DNA from: Micromonospora matsumotoense
GTDB taxonomy: Bacteria; Actinomycetota; Actinomycetes; Mycobacteriales; Micromonosporaceae
Assembly: GCF_900091525.1 (NCBI RefSeq)
Contig: NZ_FMCU01000013.1
Location: forward strand, 62,001-126,000
DNA length: 64,000 nt
Direction of reading: 5' to 3'
Positions 32,798 to 43,500 of the stretch are shown in pieces. Each line of letters starts with the position of its first letter. The stretch's first letter is position 1. The notes beneath the pieces are model-generated. The model was given only the letters and a program-made list of their open reading frames with translations, ran no database searches and was not told the DNA's origin. The position numbers and the translations under genes are program-made.

Positions 32798-33220
32798 CTA
32801 CGGCAGGGAGCCCGCCGGCGAGGGACCTTTACCCTCCCTGTCGGCTCTCAGCGCGACAGCGAGGGCGGCGGTGAGTTCGTCATCCCCGGCACCGAGAAGG
32901 CGACCGGCGATGACGAACTCGCGGGCCCGCAGGGCCAGAGCTTCGATGCGGGCAGCCGGCTGCAGGACGGCTGCGGAAGCTACCCGGGTACCGGCGGCCC
33001 GTCTGGTGACGACCAGGCCGGCTGCCTCAAGTTCTTGGTATGCGCGCGCCACGGTGCCGTTGGCAAGCCCCAGATCGGCGGCGAGCTGCCTGACCGTCGG
33101 GAGCCGCTGTCCTTCCGCAAGCACTCCTGACCGGATCAGATCCGCGATCTGCTGGCGGGCCTGCTCGAACGGAGGCACAGCCGAGGCCGGGTTGATCCGA
33201 ATCCCGGGGCTGCCGGTCAT
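32798..33220 (-). CDS. GntR-family regulator, YtrA subfamily
   Basis: The 140-residue protein has a GntR winged helix (PPFEQARQQIADLIRSGVL, LPTVRQLAADLGLANGTVARAY, LEAAGLVVTRRAAGTRV) and a short helical C-terminus, the small YtrA type. The ATG overlaps the stop of the upstream membrane protein (ATGA), so they form one operon. YtrA repressors bind an inverted repeat ahead of their own operon; one is present at 33955-33982. Effectors of this group are often cell-envelope-active compounds, which is not shown here. Confidence 0.85.
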   Translation of the reverse strand: MTGSPGIRINPASAVPPFEQARQQIADLIRSGVLAEGQRLPTVRQLAADLGLANGTVARAYQELEAAGLVVTRRAAGTRVASAAVLQPAARIEALALRAREFVIAGRLLGAGDDELTAALAVALRADREGKGPSPAGSLP

Positions 33221-33948
33221 CCGGCTGCCCCGTCGGCACTGATGTGGCCGGCAGTATCGGTCGGGGCGCTTTCGGAAAGCCGTGGCGGGGTCACCACCAG
33301 GGCACCCGCGTAGTAGCCGAAGGTCGCCAGACCGAGCCCCGCAAGGACACTGAGGGCGAGGCCCCAGACAGGTGAACCTCCAGCGCGCCAGTCCCACTGG
33401 CGATCTGCGTACCAGAAGGCGAGGGCCGTGAACACGATCGCGAAGACCGCAGTGCACGTGTGCACCAGGCGGCGTACGGCATCGTGACGCCAGGCGTTGT
33501 CCGTCGCCGTATCCGCCTCGTTGATGCCCGCCTGAGGAGCACGAACGATCAGCCATACGATCACGACGGTCAGGGCTGCAGTGACACCGAGGGCGATCAG
33601 TGTGCTCGCGAGACTCACCGGCGCCGCGGTGCCGAAGTACTTGACCTCATGATCAGGACGTTCGGGGGTGGGATAGCTGGCAAAAACCGCGATGCCGGCT
33701 CCGAGCAGTGCGGCCACGATGACGTCACGTCTCGGCACGTAATCGCGCACGCGCCGAGGAACCAGACTGGCGGCGCCTCGGCCACGTACCCGTCGGGGCG
33801 TCACGGCTTCACCGGCGAGAGCGCCGAGGAGGACCGCCAGAACCAGGGCTACCGGGGCCAGGTCGAACAGGTAGGTGCGGGTCAGGGCGAAGGCGGTTCC
33901 CACACCGACAGCCATCCCCGCCATTCGATAGAGCCCACCAGCAATCAC
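33217..33948 (-). CDS. Membrane protein in the GntR (YtrA-type) operon
   Basis: A protein of up to 243 residues with about five hydrophobic segments, including ALTRTYLFDLAPVALVL, VIVAALLGAGIAVFASY, TLIALGVTAALTVVIVWLIV and a C-terminal LATFGYYAGALVV. I place the start at GTG 33948 (AAGGGG upstream, directly after the operator); ATGs at 33924 and 33915 are alternatives. Family not recognised. Co-transcription with the YtrA-type regulator suggests a regulated membrane function such as stress or drug response. Confidence 0.7.
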   Translation of the reverse strand: MIAGGLYRMAGMAVGVGTAFALTRTYLFDLAPVALVLAVLLGALAGEAVTPRRVRGRGAASLVPRRVRDYVPRRDVIVAALLGAGIAVFASYPTPERPDHEVKYFGTAAPVSLASTLIALGVTAALTVVIVWLIVRAPQAGINEADTATDNAWRHDAVRRLVHTCTAVFAIVFTALAFWYADRQWDWRAGGSPVWGLALSVLAGLGLATFGYYAGALVVTPPRLSESAPTDTAGHISADGAAG

Positions 33949-33954
33949 GACTCC

Positions 33955-33982
33955 CCCTTGTATCGAGTTATTGATACAAGGG
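33955..33982. promoter_or_regulatory. Perfect operator for the YtrA-type GntR regulator
   Basis: CCCTTGTATC (33955-33964) and GATACAAGGG (33973-33982) are exact inverted copies separated by 8 AT-rich bases, immediately upstream of the membrane protein start. The length, symmetry and position fit autoregulation by the second gene of the operon. Confidence 0.72.
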
Positions 33983-34156
33983 TAGCCACTTCCAACGGCT
34001 TGTGTCACCCCCCCTGACACAAGTGCAGAGCTCGCGTCGTCCCCACACGCGGGGCACGCCAGTTGATCGTCCACGTCGACACCGGTTGCCAGCGGATCTC
34101 CCCGGCGCTACGTTGACCCTCTATCGACAGATGTCTACATAGTTGTCGGGGGTCGC

Positions 34157-35422
34157 ATGTCCACGTCGGTCACTCGCCGCACCGTCCTGGCCGGTGGCGC
34201 CGGCGCCGCTGTCGGCCTGGCGCTGCCCGGCCCTGCCGCCGAGGCCAGCGGCCACCGCCCCACCAGCGTGAGCTTCACCCTCGACGCGACAACGCTCGAC
34301 GGCGGCGAGCAGGTCACCTCGGTCACCCTCGACACCGGCCGGCTCGGGCCGATCGATCCCGCCGGGCTCCACCCCGGCACGTTCACCGTGCACGCCAAGG
34401 CCACCAGCCCGATCCCGATCGCTCCCGGTGATCTGATCTTCAGCGAGTACGACCTGGACCGTGCGGTGACCGCAGCCCGGCTCGACCGGCACGGGAACAT
34501 CGTGCTGGAGCTGAGCCACGCCGAGGGTCAACTCGGCGGCGGCACCCTCGGCTACATCCTGAGCAAAGGCCGCAACGTCCGGCTGGACCTCGTCTACACC
34601 ATCACGCAGAACACCCCGCTCGTCCGGCGTCACGGCCCACCGCTCACCATCACCAGCTTCGTGCAGGGACGGCTGTCGAACCCCGAGGTGGACGCCTTCA
34701 GCCACCACGTCTCGGGCTCGGGCATGAAATACCGGTTGTACTCCCCGAAGCGTTCACCCCGGCACGGTCGGCTGCCGCTGATCCTCTGGCTGCACGGGGC
34801 CGGCGAGGGCGCCTCACTGCCCGACGACTACTACGACAACGAGACCACCCTGCGCGCCAACCGTGGCGCGTTGGGCTTCGCCACCCCGCAGGCGCAACGG
34901 ATCTTCTCCGACGCGTACGTCGTCGCCCCGCAGAGCACCTCCTACTGGATGGAGGACGGCCCCCGGTTCGCCCCGCTGATCCGCGAGATCATCGAGGACC
35001 TCGTACGCCGCAAGCGCGTCGACCCCGACCGGATCTACGTGGCCGGTTGCAGCAACGGCGGCTACATGTCCCTGAAGATGACCGTCGCCTACCCCGACCT
35101 GTTCGCCGCGTCGGTGCCGGTCTGCGGCGTCGTCGAGCCACTGGGCGGAGAAGGGCCGCCGCTGATCACCGACGCGGAGCTGACGAAGATCCACACCCCG
35201 ACCTGGCTGGTCACCTCGCGCGACGACGACACCGTGCCTCCCGAGACCAACACGGTCCACGCCCACCACCTCATCCCGGGATCACTGGTCACCCTGTACG
35301 ACCACGTCGTCTGGAACGGCTACCAGTTCCCCGGTCACTTTTCCTGGATCTACGTGGCCCGCAACGACCCGAGTCTCGACGGCACCCACATCTGGCAGTG
35401 GATGGCCCGCCGCCGCCGCTGA
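34157..35422 (+). CDS. Tat-exported esterase/peptidase of the PHB-depolymerase-like family
   Basis: The 421-residue protein has a twin-arginine signal (TRRTVLAGGAG), an N-terminal Ig-like domain (about 35-190) typical of this esterase group, and an alpha/beta hydrolase domain with LILWLHGAGEG (oxyanion region) and the nucleophile elbow AGCSNGGYMS. SRDDDTVPP carries the probable acid, and HFSWIY the catalytic His. It likely cleaves esters on extracellular polymers. It stands alone, convergent with the lipoprotein gene. The short dyad CGACA...TGTCG just upstream may be regulatory. Confidence 0.8.
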   Translation: MSTSVTRRTVLAGGAGAAVGLALPGPAAEASGHRPTSVSFTLDATTLDGGEQVTSVTLDTGRLGPIDPAGLHPGTFTVHAKATSPIPIAPGDLIFSEYDLDRAVTAARLDRHGNIVLELSHAEGQLGGGTLGYILSKGRNVRLDLVYTITQNTPLVRRHGPPLTITSFVQGRLSNPEVDAFSHHVSGSGMKYRLYSPKRSPRHGRLPLILWLHGAGEGASLPDDYYDNETTLRANRGALGFATPQAQRIFSDAYVVAPQSTSYWMEDGPRFAPLIREIIEDLVRRKRVDPDRIYVAGCSNGGYMSLKMTVAYPDLFAASVPVCGVVEPLGGEGPPLITDAELTKIHTPTWLVTSRDDDTVPPETNTVHAHHLIPGSLVTLYDHVVWNGYQFPGHFSWIYVARNDPSLDGTHIWQWMARRRR

Positions 35423-35468
35423 TCCGCCGCAACCGCTGGCCCCCGCGTGGCGGTCACCATCCCGTTGA

Positions 35469-35488
35469 GGTGCCGTCACGACGGCACC
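35469..35488. terminator. Hairpin between convergent genes
   Basis: GGTGCCGTC and GACGGCACC form an inverted repeat around AC, between the stops of the Tat esterase and the convergent lipoprotein gene. Confidence 0.5.
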
Positions 35489-35543
35489 ACCTGCCGCCGA
35501 TCCGTGATCTCGATGCCACCAACGTCACCGAGCCCGAAGAGCG

Positions 35544-37034
35544 CTACCCCCCGGCCAGCTCGACGAGGGGAAAGGCCCGGTGCCTGCGGGGCGGGACCAG
35601 GAAGTTCTGCCGGCGGGTGCAGGTCAGGAAGCGTTCCAGGCCGTTGTCCTGCTCGGCCACCCGATGCTTGCGCACCAGGTCCACCGAGGCCTGGCTGCGC
35701 CGCATCCGGGTGAAGAAGTCCGCGGTCGGCACGAAGACGCTGAAGTGCAGCTTCGGTTGGCTGCTGCCGTCCGGCACGTCCATCGGGTCGAAGCCCGGAC
35801 CGTCCACCCGCAGGTGCATGGGGGTGCCGTCCGACGCCCGGGAGCTGCGTTGCAGGGTCGACAGGTGACCCATCCGCCGCTCGCCCGGGGGCAGGTCGAT
35901 CCCCCGGGCGGTGCGCTCGGCGTAGTCCGGGCCGCGGTTCTCGGCGGGCAGGAACGACGGCCCGCCGCCGTCGGTGAGCTGGTCGGGGTTGCCGGGGTGC
36001 ACCGGCGGGGCGTGGAACATGTACTGCACCCGCTTGGTGAAGTTGCCGTTCTCGCTGGGCGGGGTGCCCGGCGCGGCCATGTCATAGAACTGGAGCATGT
36101 CGAGGATGACGTGCGACAGGTGCTGGATGCCGCCGTTGTCCAGGTAGTCGCCGGGCCGGGAGGTGCTCAGCCGGGCCGAGGGGTGGCCGGCGAAGGTGCA
36201 GATCTCCGGCGGACCGGAGGCGTTGACCTGCTGGTCGGAGAAGCCCATCCACATCGGCGAGTCGGGCTGGATGAACCGGGCGTACGGCAGCTGGTTCTGC
36301 TCGGCCACCGAACGGGGCAGGCCGACCTGGGTGAACATGTGCCGGCTGGAGGTGACCGTGAGCAGCCCGGCGAAGGCGGGCGGGGCTGTCGGCCGGCCGG
36401 CCAGCGTGCCGTTGCCGTCGAACCAGGCCAGCACGTCCTGGATCACCGCCGCCCGGTCGCTGCGGAAGGTGAACAGCAGGTCGTTGTCCTCGATCCGGAC
36501 CGGCACGGTGAACCGTCTCTTGGTCACCCCCGGGTTGTCCGGGTGGACGTCGGTCGGCGCGGGCACCGCCTCCTCCAGCACCGACCGGGTCGGGTCGGCG
36601 AGCAGCCGGGGCAGGTGCGCGCCGACCAGGTCACCGGTGAGCCCGCCGGGCAGCCGCCGGAAGTAGGGCAGGCCGTAGGAGACGAACGTCATCAGGTCCG
36701 CCGCGCCGAACGGGTAGCGCGACTCCAGGGCGGCGAGCACCCGGGTCAGCTCCCGCTGGTCGTCGCCGCCGGGGGTACGCGACAGCGCGGCGGTCAGGTA
36801 GACGGTGTGCACCGGCGGCATGACGAACGGGCCGCCGGTGGGCGAGGACTGCTCGGGCGCGCTGAACCGGGCCACGTCGAACTGGATGTCGGGCAGCCCT
36901 GCCGCCGGGTCGGGGGCGGCCGGTCGGGCCGGGACACGCGCGTCGGCCGAGCAGCCGGCGAGGGCCGATGCGGCCATGGCCAGCGCGCCGCCGGCCAGCA
37001 TGGTCCGGCGGCTGAGCCGGGGCTCGTCGCCCAT
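35544..37034 (-). CDS. Tat-exported lipoprotein of unknown function in the Rhs toxin operon
   Basis: The 496-residue protein starts with SRRTMLAGG and a hydrophobic stretch ending in the lipobox LAGC (Cys near 28), so it is probably a Tat-exported lipoprotein. The body is soluble and rich in His, Trp and Met motifs (SSRHMFTQVGLPRS, PMWMGFSDQQVN, RVQYMFHAPPVHPGNPD). I see a loose resemblance to DyP-type peroxidase-like secreted proteins but cannot confirm it. It begins three bases after the immunity gene, so it is the third gene of the toxin operon. Its role could be accessory to toxin display or independent. Confidence 0.6.
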   Translation of the reverse strand: MGDEPRLSRRTMLAGGALAMAASALAGCSADARVPARPAAPDPAAGLPDIQFDVARFSAPEQSSPTGGPFVMPPVHTVYLTAALSRTPGGDDQRELTRVLAALESRYPFGAADLMTFVSYGLPYFRRLPGGLTGDLVGAHLPRLLADPTRSVLEEAVPAPTDVHPDNPGVTKRRFTVPVRIEDNDLLFTFRSDRAAVIQDVLAWFDGNGTLAGRPTAPPAFAGLLTVTSSRHMFTQVGLPRSVAEQNQLPYARFIQPDSPMWMGFSDQQVNASGPPEICTFAGHPSARLSTSRPGDYLDNGGIQHLSHVILDMLQFYDMAAPGTPPSENGNFTKRVQYMFHAPPVHPGNPDQLTDGGGPSFLPAENRGPDYAERTARGIDLPPGERRMGHLSTLQRSSRASDGTPMHLRVDGPGFDPMDVPDGSSQPKLHFSVFVPTADFFTRMRRSQASVDLVRKHRVAEQDNGLERFLTCTRRQNFLVPPRRHRAFPLVELAGG

Positions 37035-37037
37035 GCC

Positions 37038-37481
37038 TCAGCTCGACCGGTCGAGCGCGGCGCGCAACGCCTCGCCCAACTCCCCGTCGCCGGGGGCGGT
37101 GAGCCGCACCGCGTGTTCGGTGAGCCCGACGAAACCCTCCCGGGCCCCGCCGTTGCGGGTGGGGCTCACCAGCACCACGTCGGCGTCCCGCTCGACGCCG
37201 ACGTGCCGGGTGCCCTTGGCGTAGGTGGCGTAGGTGCGTAGGCCGAGGGCGTCGAGGACCGGCGCGAACGCCGACGGCCCGCCCCGCAGGTCCGGGGTGG
37301 GCACCCCGGTACGCGAGGCGTCGAGCATGCGGGACACCGCCGCGCCGAGTTCCCGGTCGTCGGCCGGCTCGTCGAGAAGCACGAATGCGCCGTTGGCGAT
37401 CCACATGCCGTCGCCGGTCAGCGAGGAGGAGTGCGCGACGTACCGACCTCTGCGTAGGTCGAGTGCGGCGAGTCTGGTCAT
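37038..37481 (-). CDS. CdiI-type immunity protein
   Basis: The 147-residue protein starts with AGAGGA upstream of ATG 37481, 56 bases after the end of the giant Rhs gene. The sequence (YVAHSSSLTGDGMWIANGAF, ELGAAVSRML, SRTGVPTPDL, GVERDADVVLVSPTRNGG) matches what I know of contact-dependent inhibition immunity proteins (DUF1436/CdiI group). That group neutralises EC869-type nuclease toxins, which agrees with the C-terminal domain of the upstream protein. It should bind and block that toxin in the cytoplasm. Confidence 0.72.
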   Translation of the reverse strand: MTRLAALDLRRGRYVAHSSSLTGDGMWIANGAFVLLDEPADDRELGAAVSRMLDASRTGVPTPDLRGGPSAFAPVLDALGLRTYATYAKGTRHVGVERDADVVLVSPTRNGGAREGFVGLTEHAVRLTAPGDGELGEALRAALDRSS

Positions 37482-37501
37482 CGGTGTCCTCTGTGGAAGG
37501 T

Positions 37502-37529
37502 GGGCGCCCCGGGCTACCCCTGGGCGCCC
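37502..37529 (-). terminator. Hairpin between toxin and immunity genes
   Basis: GGGCGCCC occurs at 37502-37509 and 37522-37529 and can pair with itself across a 12-base loop. It lies after the Rhs stop and just before the immunity gene's ribosome site, so it may attenuate read-through or be incidental. Confidence 0.35.
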
Positions 37530-37537
37530 CCGGTGGT

Positions 37538-40500
37538 CTATCTGATCGGGATGATCCGCACGGTCACCCCCTTCTGGGCACCGTACTGGACGATCTGGTT
37601 GAGCGCGTTGCGCTGGGCGCTGGTGGCCGCGCCGCGTTGGACGGCGATCTCCAGCTCCCGGACGGCGACCTGCCCGGGTCTGATGGTGACGCCGTCCCAG
37701 GTGACCGGGTTGCTCTTGGCGAAGCCGGCCGCCTTGTCGACGTAGCCCTGCAACCGGCTGGTGAGCTGGCCCGCGCTCTGGTAGCTCTTCGCGGTCAGAT
37801 CGACGCTCTTGATACTGGTGGCGGTGCCGTTGGCGAACCGGTCGATGGTCGGGAAACTACGCGGCAGGTTGCCGCCGAGCTTGGCCTCGATGGCGAGGCC
37901 GCGTTCGAACTGGTTGAGCTTCCAGACCGAACTGCCGGCCTTCAGGTACGCGCCGAGGCCGCCGGTGAGCGCCCCCAGCGCACCGCCGATGGCGAAGTCC
38001 TTCAGGGCGTCGCCCGCGCTGTACTTGCGTCCGGTCAGCGCGGCCAGGCCCGCGCCGATGCCGACCGAGGAGGCGCCGCCGATCAGCGCCCCGATCAGGA
38101 TCGGCACGCAGATCGGGCAGTCGCCGTTGGGGTCGGAGAGGTTGACCGGGTCGTTGAGGGCGTACGTGTAGAGGTTGGTGCTGCCGCCGCCGAACCCGGC
38201 CGGGTCCTGACTGAGGAACCGGCCCGTGTCCGGGCTGTACCAGCGGGCCCGGTGGTAGCTCAGCCCGGTGTCGGCGTCGCGTTCCCGGCCGGTGAACCCC
38301 TGGGTGTTGCTGCTGGTCGCGCCGCTGGTGGTGACCGCGCCGAACGGGTCGTAGGTGTACCGGGTGGTCAGCGTGCCGGCGGAGTCGGCCAGGCCGAGCA
38401 CGCTGCCGAGCGGGTCGGTGACCGGCACCCGGGCACCGGCGGCGTCGGTGCGGACCAGCGTCTGGTCCAGCCCGGCGGTGAGCCGGTCGGCGACCGCCGT
38501 GCCGGTCTGCTCCCGGACCAGGTTCGGGCCGTCGTAGCCGAAGGTGGTGGTGGCCGCACCGGAGGTACGGCTGGCCAGCCGCCCGGCGGCGTCGTAGCCG
38601 TACGCGGTGGCCAGGCCCGGCCCGGTCACCCCGGTCAGCTCACCCCGGGCGTTCCAGGTGTAGCCGCGTACGCCGTCGCCGGTGAGGTTGCCCTCGTCGT
38701 CGTAGCCGAACGTCTGCGCACCCCGGCTGGTCAGCCGGTTCGCCGCGTCGTAACTGGCCGCCGGCCCGGTGGCGGGGACGGTGACCTGGGCGAGGCTGCC
38801 GGTCAGGTCCGCCACCCGACCCGTGCCGTCGTAGCCGTAGCGCAGATCGCCGATCGGCACCCCGCCGGTGGTCTCGTAGGACAGCCGGGTGAGCTGGGAG
38901 GCGGCGTCGTAGGCGTACCGGGCGGTGACGCCGGCCTGGTCGACGCGGGTGGTGCGGCCGGCGGCGTCGCGGTGCCAGGTGGCGGTGGTGCCGCCCTGGG
39001 TGATCTGCGCGATCAGCCCGGTCTGGTCGTAGCCGTAGGAGATGGCCGGCTGACCGGGCACGGTCATCGCGGAGCGTCGGCCGGCCGCGTCGTAGCTGTA
39101 GCCGACGGTGCCGGTCGGGCCGGCGACGCTGACCACCTGGTCGAGGTCGTTCCAACCGAGGGTGAGCAGGCCACCGGTGGAGTCGTTGATGGTGGTGAGC
39201 CGGTCCAGGGTGTCGTAGCCGAACCGCTTGGTGCTCTCGTAGGTCGGGCCGGCGGTGGTGCCGTACCCGATGAAGGTGGTGCGGCCGAGGACGTCGTACT
39301 CGGTGACGGTGGTCTTGCCGCGCCGGTCGGTGGCCGACACCACCCGGCCGAGCACGTCGTAGGTCTGGTGGGCCTGCTTGCCACGCGGGTCGGTGACGGT
39401 GACGGGGCGGTCGGAGCTGTCGTAGGCGACGCTGGTGCTGTTGCCCCGGGCATCGGTGACCGTGGTCAGGTTGCCGTTGCCGTCGTAGCCGAAGGTGGTG
39501 GCCCGGCCGAGGCCGTCGGTGCTGGTGACGACCTGGTTGTCCGGGTCGTAGCGGACCCGCTCCAGCACCCCGTCGGCGTCGGTGACCGCCACCGGGCGGC
39601 CGACGGCGTCGACGAAGCTGCGGGTGGTCCGGCCCAGCGGGTCGGTCACCGCGACCAGGTCGCCCTGGTCGTAGGTGTAGCGGGTGACGTTGCCGAGCGG
39701 GTCGGTGAACGAGGTGACCTGTCCGGCGGCGTTGTAGGCGTAGCGTCGGGTCCGGCCGGCGGCGTCGGTCGCGGCGGTCAGGTTGCCCCCGTCGTCGTAC
39801 TCCATCCGGGTGGTCCGGCCCTGGTCGTCGGTGACCGAGGTGAGCTGCCGGTACGGCCCGCCGGAAATGACCGTGGCGGACTGCGCGGCGGCGGTGCCGG
39901 CGAGCGCGGTGAGGCCGGTGAGCTGCCCGTTCGGGCCGTACCCGAGGGTGGTGCGCCGGCCGTACGGGTCGACCAGCGCGGTCGGCAGGTGGGTGGCCGG
40001 GTCCCGGGTGGTGGTCGAGGTGCGCGCGTGGGCGGTGCCGGCGGCGGTGGTCTCGGCGGTCACCCGGTGGTCGCCGTCGAAGTGGGTCTCCCGGATGCTG
40101 CCGTCGGGTTCGGTGACCGCCGTCTTCACCACCTGACCGGTGGCGTCCGTGGTGTAGGCGAACCCGTAGCTGACCCCGCCGGGCATGGTCTGGGCGGCCA
40201 CCCGACCGGCGGAGTCGTAGCTGTTGGTGAGGTAGGTGACGCCCCGGGCGTCGGTGACGGTGGTCATCCGGTGCGCGGTGTCGTAGGTGTACGTGGTGGT
40301 CCGGCCGCCCGGCGAGGTGACCGTGGTCAGCCGGCCGGCGGAGTCGTAGCCGTACTGCACGGCCCGGCCCGCGTTGTCCTGCGCCCGGGTCACCCGGCCG
40401 CCGGTGTAGCTGAGCTTGATCCAACGTCCGTTCGGCGAGGTGATCTGGGTGATGTCGCCGGACTGCCCGCCGCTTGCGCGGGTGAGGGTGATCTGGTTGC

Positions 40501-43500
40501 CGTGCCGGTCGCGGATGGACTGCAACGGGGTGTTCTCCCCGAAGACGTAGACCATGCCGTCGGTGCGGACCAGGTCCCAGCCGTCGCCGTTCCAGCTCAT
40601 CACCGCGTCGCGGAACGGACCGGTGGTGTCGACGGCCTTGAACACCGCGTCGGTCCAGCCGGTGCCGGGGCTGGTCCGCACGAGGTGGACCTTGCCGCTG
40701 TCCGGGAAGATCAGGTCGGCCTCGACGTACTCCTGCTTGGAGTTGATGAAGATGCCGTAGGTGAAGTTCGCGCCGATGCCGAACTCGCGGTTCTGGGTGT
40801 CGTTCTGCCGGTAGGTGCGGGTGATCGAGATCGGCAGCACGTCGTTGACGGTCAGGTCGGTGTGCTCGTCGACGAAGAGACCGCTGGCCAGGTCGACCGG
40901 GTCGCCGCCGGCGTCGCCGTCCTCACCCGGGCCGGTGCCGGCGGGACGCTTGCCGCTGCCGTTGAACATCGCCCCGGTGAACTCCCAGACCCGCACGTCC
41001 GGGTCGGGCATGATCTGCCGGCCGTCCGGGGTGACGGTGCCGTGGCCGTAGATGTACCAGCCGGCCTGCGCACCGGTCACCGCGCAGACGGCGGGGGTCT
41101 TCGCCACCGTGGCGGGCTTCTTCGGGTACGACTTCACCGGCGTCTTGACGCACGGCCGGCGCCCCGGGTCGTAGTCCCAGAAGTCGAGCCGGCTGCCCGG
41201 GGCGAGGCCCTGGGTGTTCGGGTAGATGATCTGCGCGCCCTCGGGCAGGATGACCGCCCCGCCGGGCTGCACGGTGAAGTAGACGGGGGTGCGCACCCCG
41301 ACCGGGAGCGGGAACGGCGGCTGGTCCACCGGCAGCGCGGTGATGGACAGTTCGGTGACCCGCTTGCCGGCCCGGTCGCGGATCACCGAGCCCTGCGGCA
41401 GCCGCACCTCGAAGCCGGGGATGGCCGGGGTGGTGATGACGGTCTGCTTGCGGGTGGGTGAGGGGAAGCGGACGCTGTTCGCGGTGTCGAGCCGGGTCAT
41501 CCAGATCGGGTACGACAGCTCGACGGTCTCCCCCGCCCGCAGGTCCACCCCGGTCTCGAAGCGGCCGAACGCCCGGCCGGGGCGGCTCGCCGTCGCCCCG
41601 TCGATGACCAGGACGTGGTGGCCGGCGGTGAGCCCGGTGAGCAGGAACCGGCCGGTGGCGTCGGTACGGGTGCTGCGCCGGCCCACCGTGAGGGTGACGT
41701 CGGCGAGCGGCTGACCGTTGAGCAGCAGGGCCTGCCCGGCCAGGGCGGTGGCTCCCCGGTCGGCCCGCAGTGCCGGCTGGAGGTGGCCGTACGCGCCGGT
41801 GCGGTGGCTCGCCCAGTCCTCGCCGGCGAGGTTGAACCGGTCCGGGGTCCAGGTTTCGGTGACGTCGCCGACCGGCCGGACCGGTTGCTTCGACGGCGTC
41901 TTCTCCGGTGGCGTCTTCTTCGCGGCGGCGGCCCCCGCCGGCAGCCGTACCTCGCCGGTGATGGCGCCGACGGTGCCCGCCGACGGGTCGACCAGGACGG
42001 TGTACGTGCCGGCCACCGGCAGGGTGACCGCGCTGAGGGTGCAGGTGTCGCCGCAGTACACGCTGCTGCCGAGGTTCGTCCCGTCCGGCTTGCGGATGAC
42101 CGCTGTGGCGTTGTAGCGGGTGTAGGTGCCGGCGGTCATCGCCACGGTGACCACCTGGCCGGCGCCGCCGGGGAAGGTGAGGGTGGCGTTCTGGCCGGGC
42201 ACGGTGGTGGTCAGGGTGGCTGCCGCACCGCCCGGGGTGACGGCCGCGGTGGCGTCGGCCGGCACGTCGTACACCTGCACCGAGACCGCGCCGGTGTACA
42301 TGCCGTCGGGGTTCAGCAGGATGCTGTACGTGCCGGCCACCGGCAGGGTGGTCACGTCGAAGAAACAGGTCGCCCCGCAGTACGCGCTGCTGGTCAGGTT
42401 CGACCCGTCCGGCTTGCGGATGATCGCCGTGGCGTTGTAGGTGCCGTAGCTACCGGCGCTGCCCTGCACCGAGATGCGCTGCCCGGCGGTGCCGGGGAAC
42501 GACAGGACCGCGTTCTGGCCGGGGGCTGCGGTGGTCAGGGTGACCGCGCTGCCGCCCGGCGTCGTGCCGGCGGCCGCGTCGGCCGGGACGTCGTAGATCC
42601 GCAGCGAGACCGTGCCGGTGTACATGCCGTCCGGGTTCAGCAGGATGCTGTACGTGCCGGCCACCGGCAACGTGCTCACGTCGAAGAAACAGGTCGCCCC
42701 GCAGTACGCGCTGCTGGTCAGGTTCGACCCGTCCGGCTTGCGGATGATCGCCGTCGCGTTGTACGTCCCGTACGTGCCACCGGTGCCCTGCACCACGATC
42801 CGCTGACCCGCCGCACCCGTGAACGACAACACCGCGTTCTGCCCCGGGGCGGTGGTGGTCACCGGCACGGCCGGACCGCCGACGGTGGCACCGACCGCCG
42901 CGTCCGCCGGCACGTCGTAGACCCGCAGGGTCACCGCGCCGGTGTAGGCCGCGTCGGGGTTCAGCAGGATGCTGTACGTGCCGGCCACCGGCAGCGTGGT
43001 CACGTCGAAGAAACAGCTCGCCCCGCAGTACGCGCTGCTGGTCAGATTCGACCCGTCCGGCTTCCGCACGATCGCCGTCGCGTTGTACGTCCCGTACGTG
43101 CCACCGGTGCCCTGCACCACGATCCGCTGACCCGCCGCACCCGCGAACGACAACACCGCGTTCTGCCCCGGGGCGGTGGTGGTGAGGGTGACGCCGGCGC
43201 CGCCCGGGGCGGTGCCGGCGGTGACGTCGGCCGGCACGTCGGACACCTGGACGGTGAGCGCGCCGGTGTAGGTGGACGCCGGGTCGACCAGGATGCTGTA
43301 CGTGCCGGCGACCGGCAGCACCATCGTGTCGAACAGGCACGACGTCCCGCAGTACGCGCTGCTGGTCAGATTCGACCCGTCCGGCTTCCGCACGATCGCC
43401 GTCGCGTTGTACGTCCCGTACGTGCCGCCGGTGCCCTGGACCAGGATCCGCTGCCCGGCCGTGCCGGGGAACGTCACCACGCCGTTCTGCCCGGGGCTGA

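Noticed and set aside
37385..41461. Another long plus-strand open frame opposite the YD-repeat part of the Rhs gene
   Set aside because: Same reason: a compositional mirror of the YD repeats, without recognisable domains.
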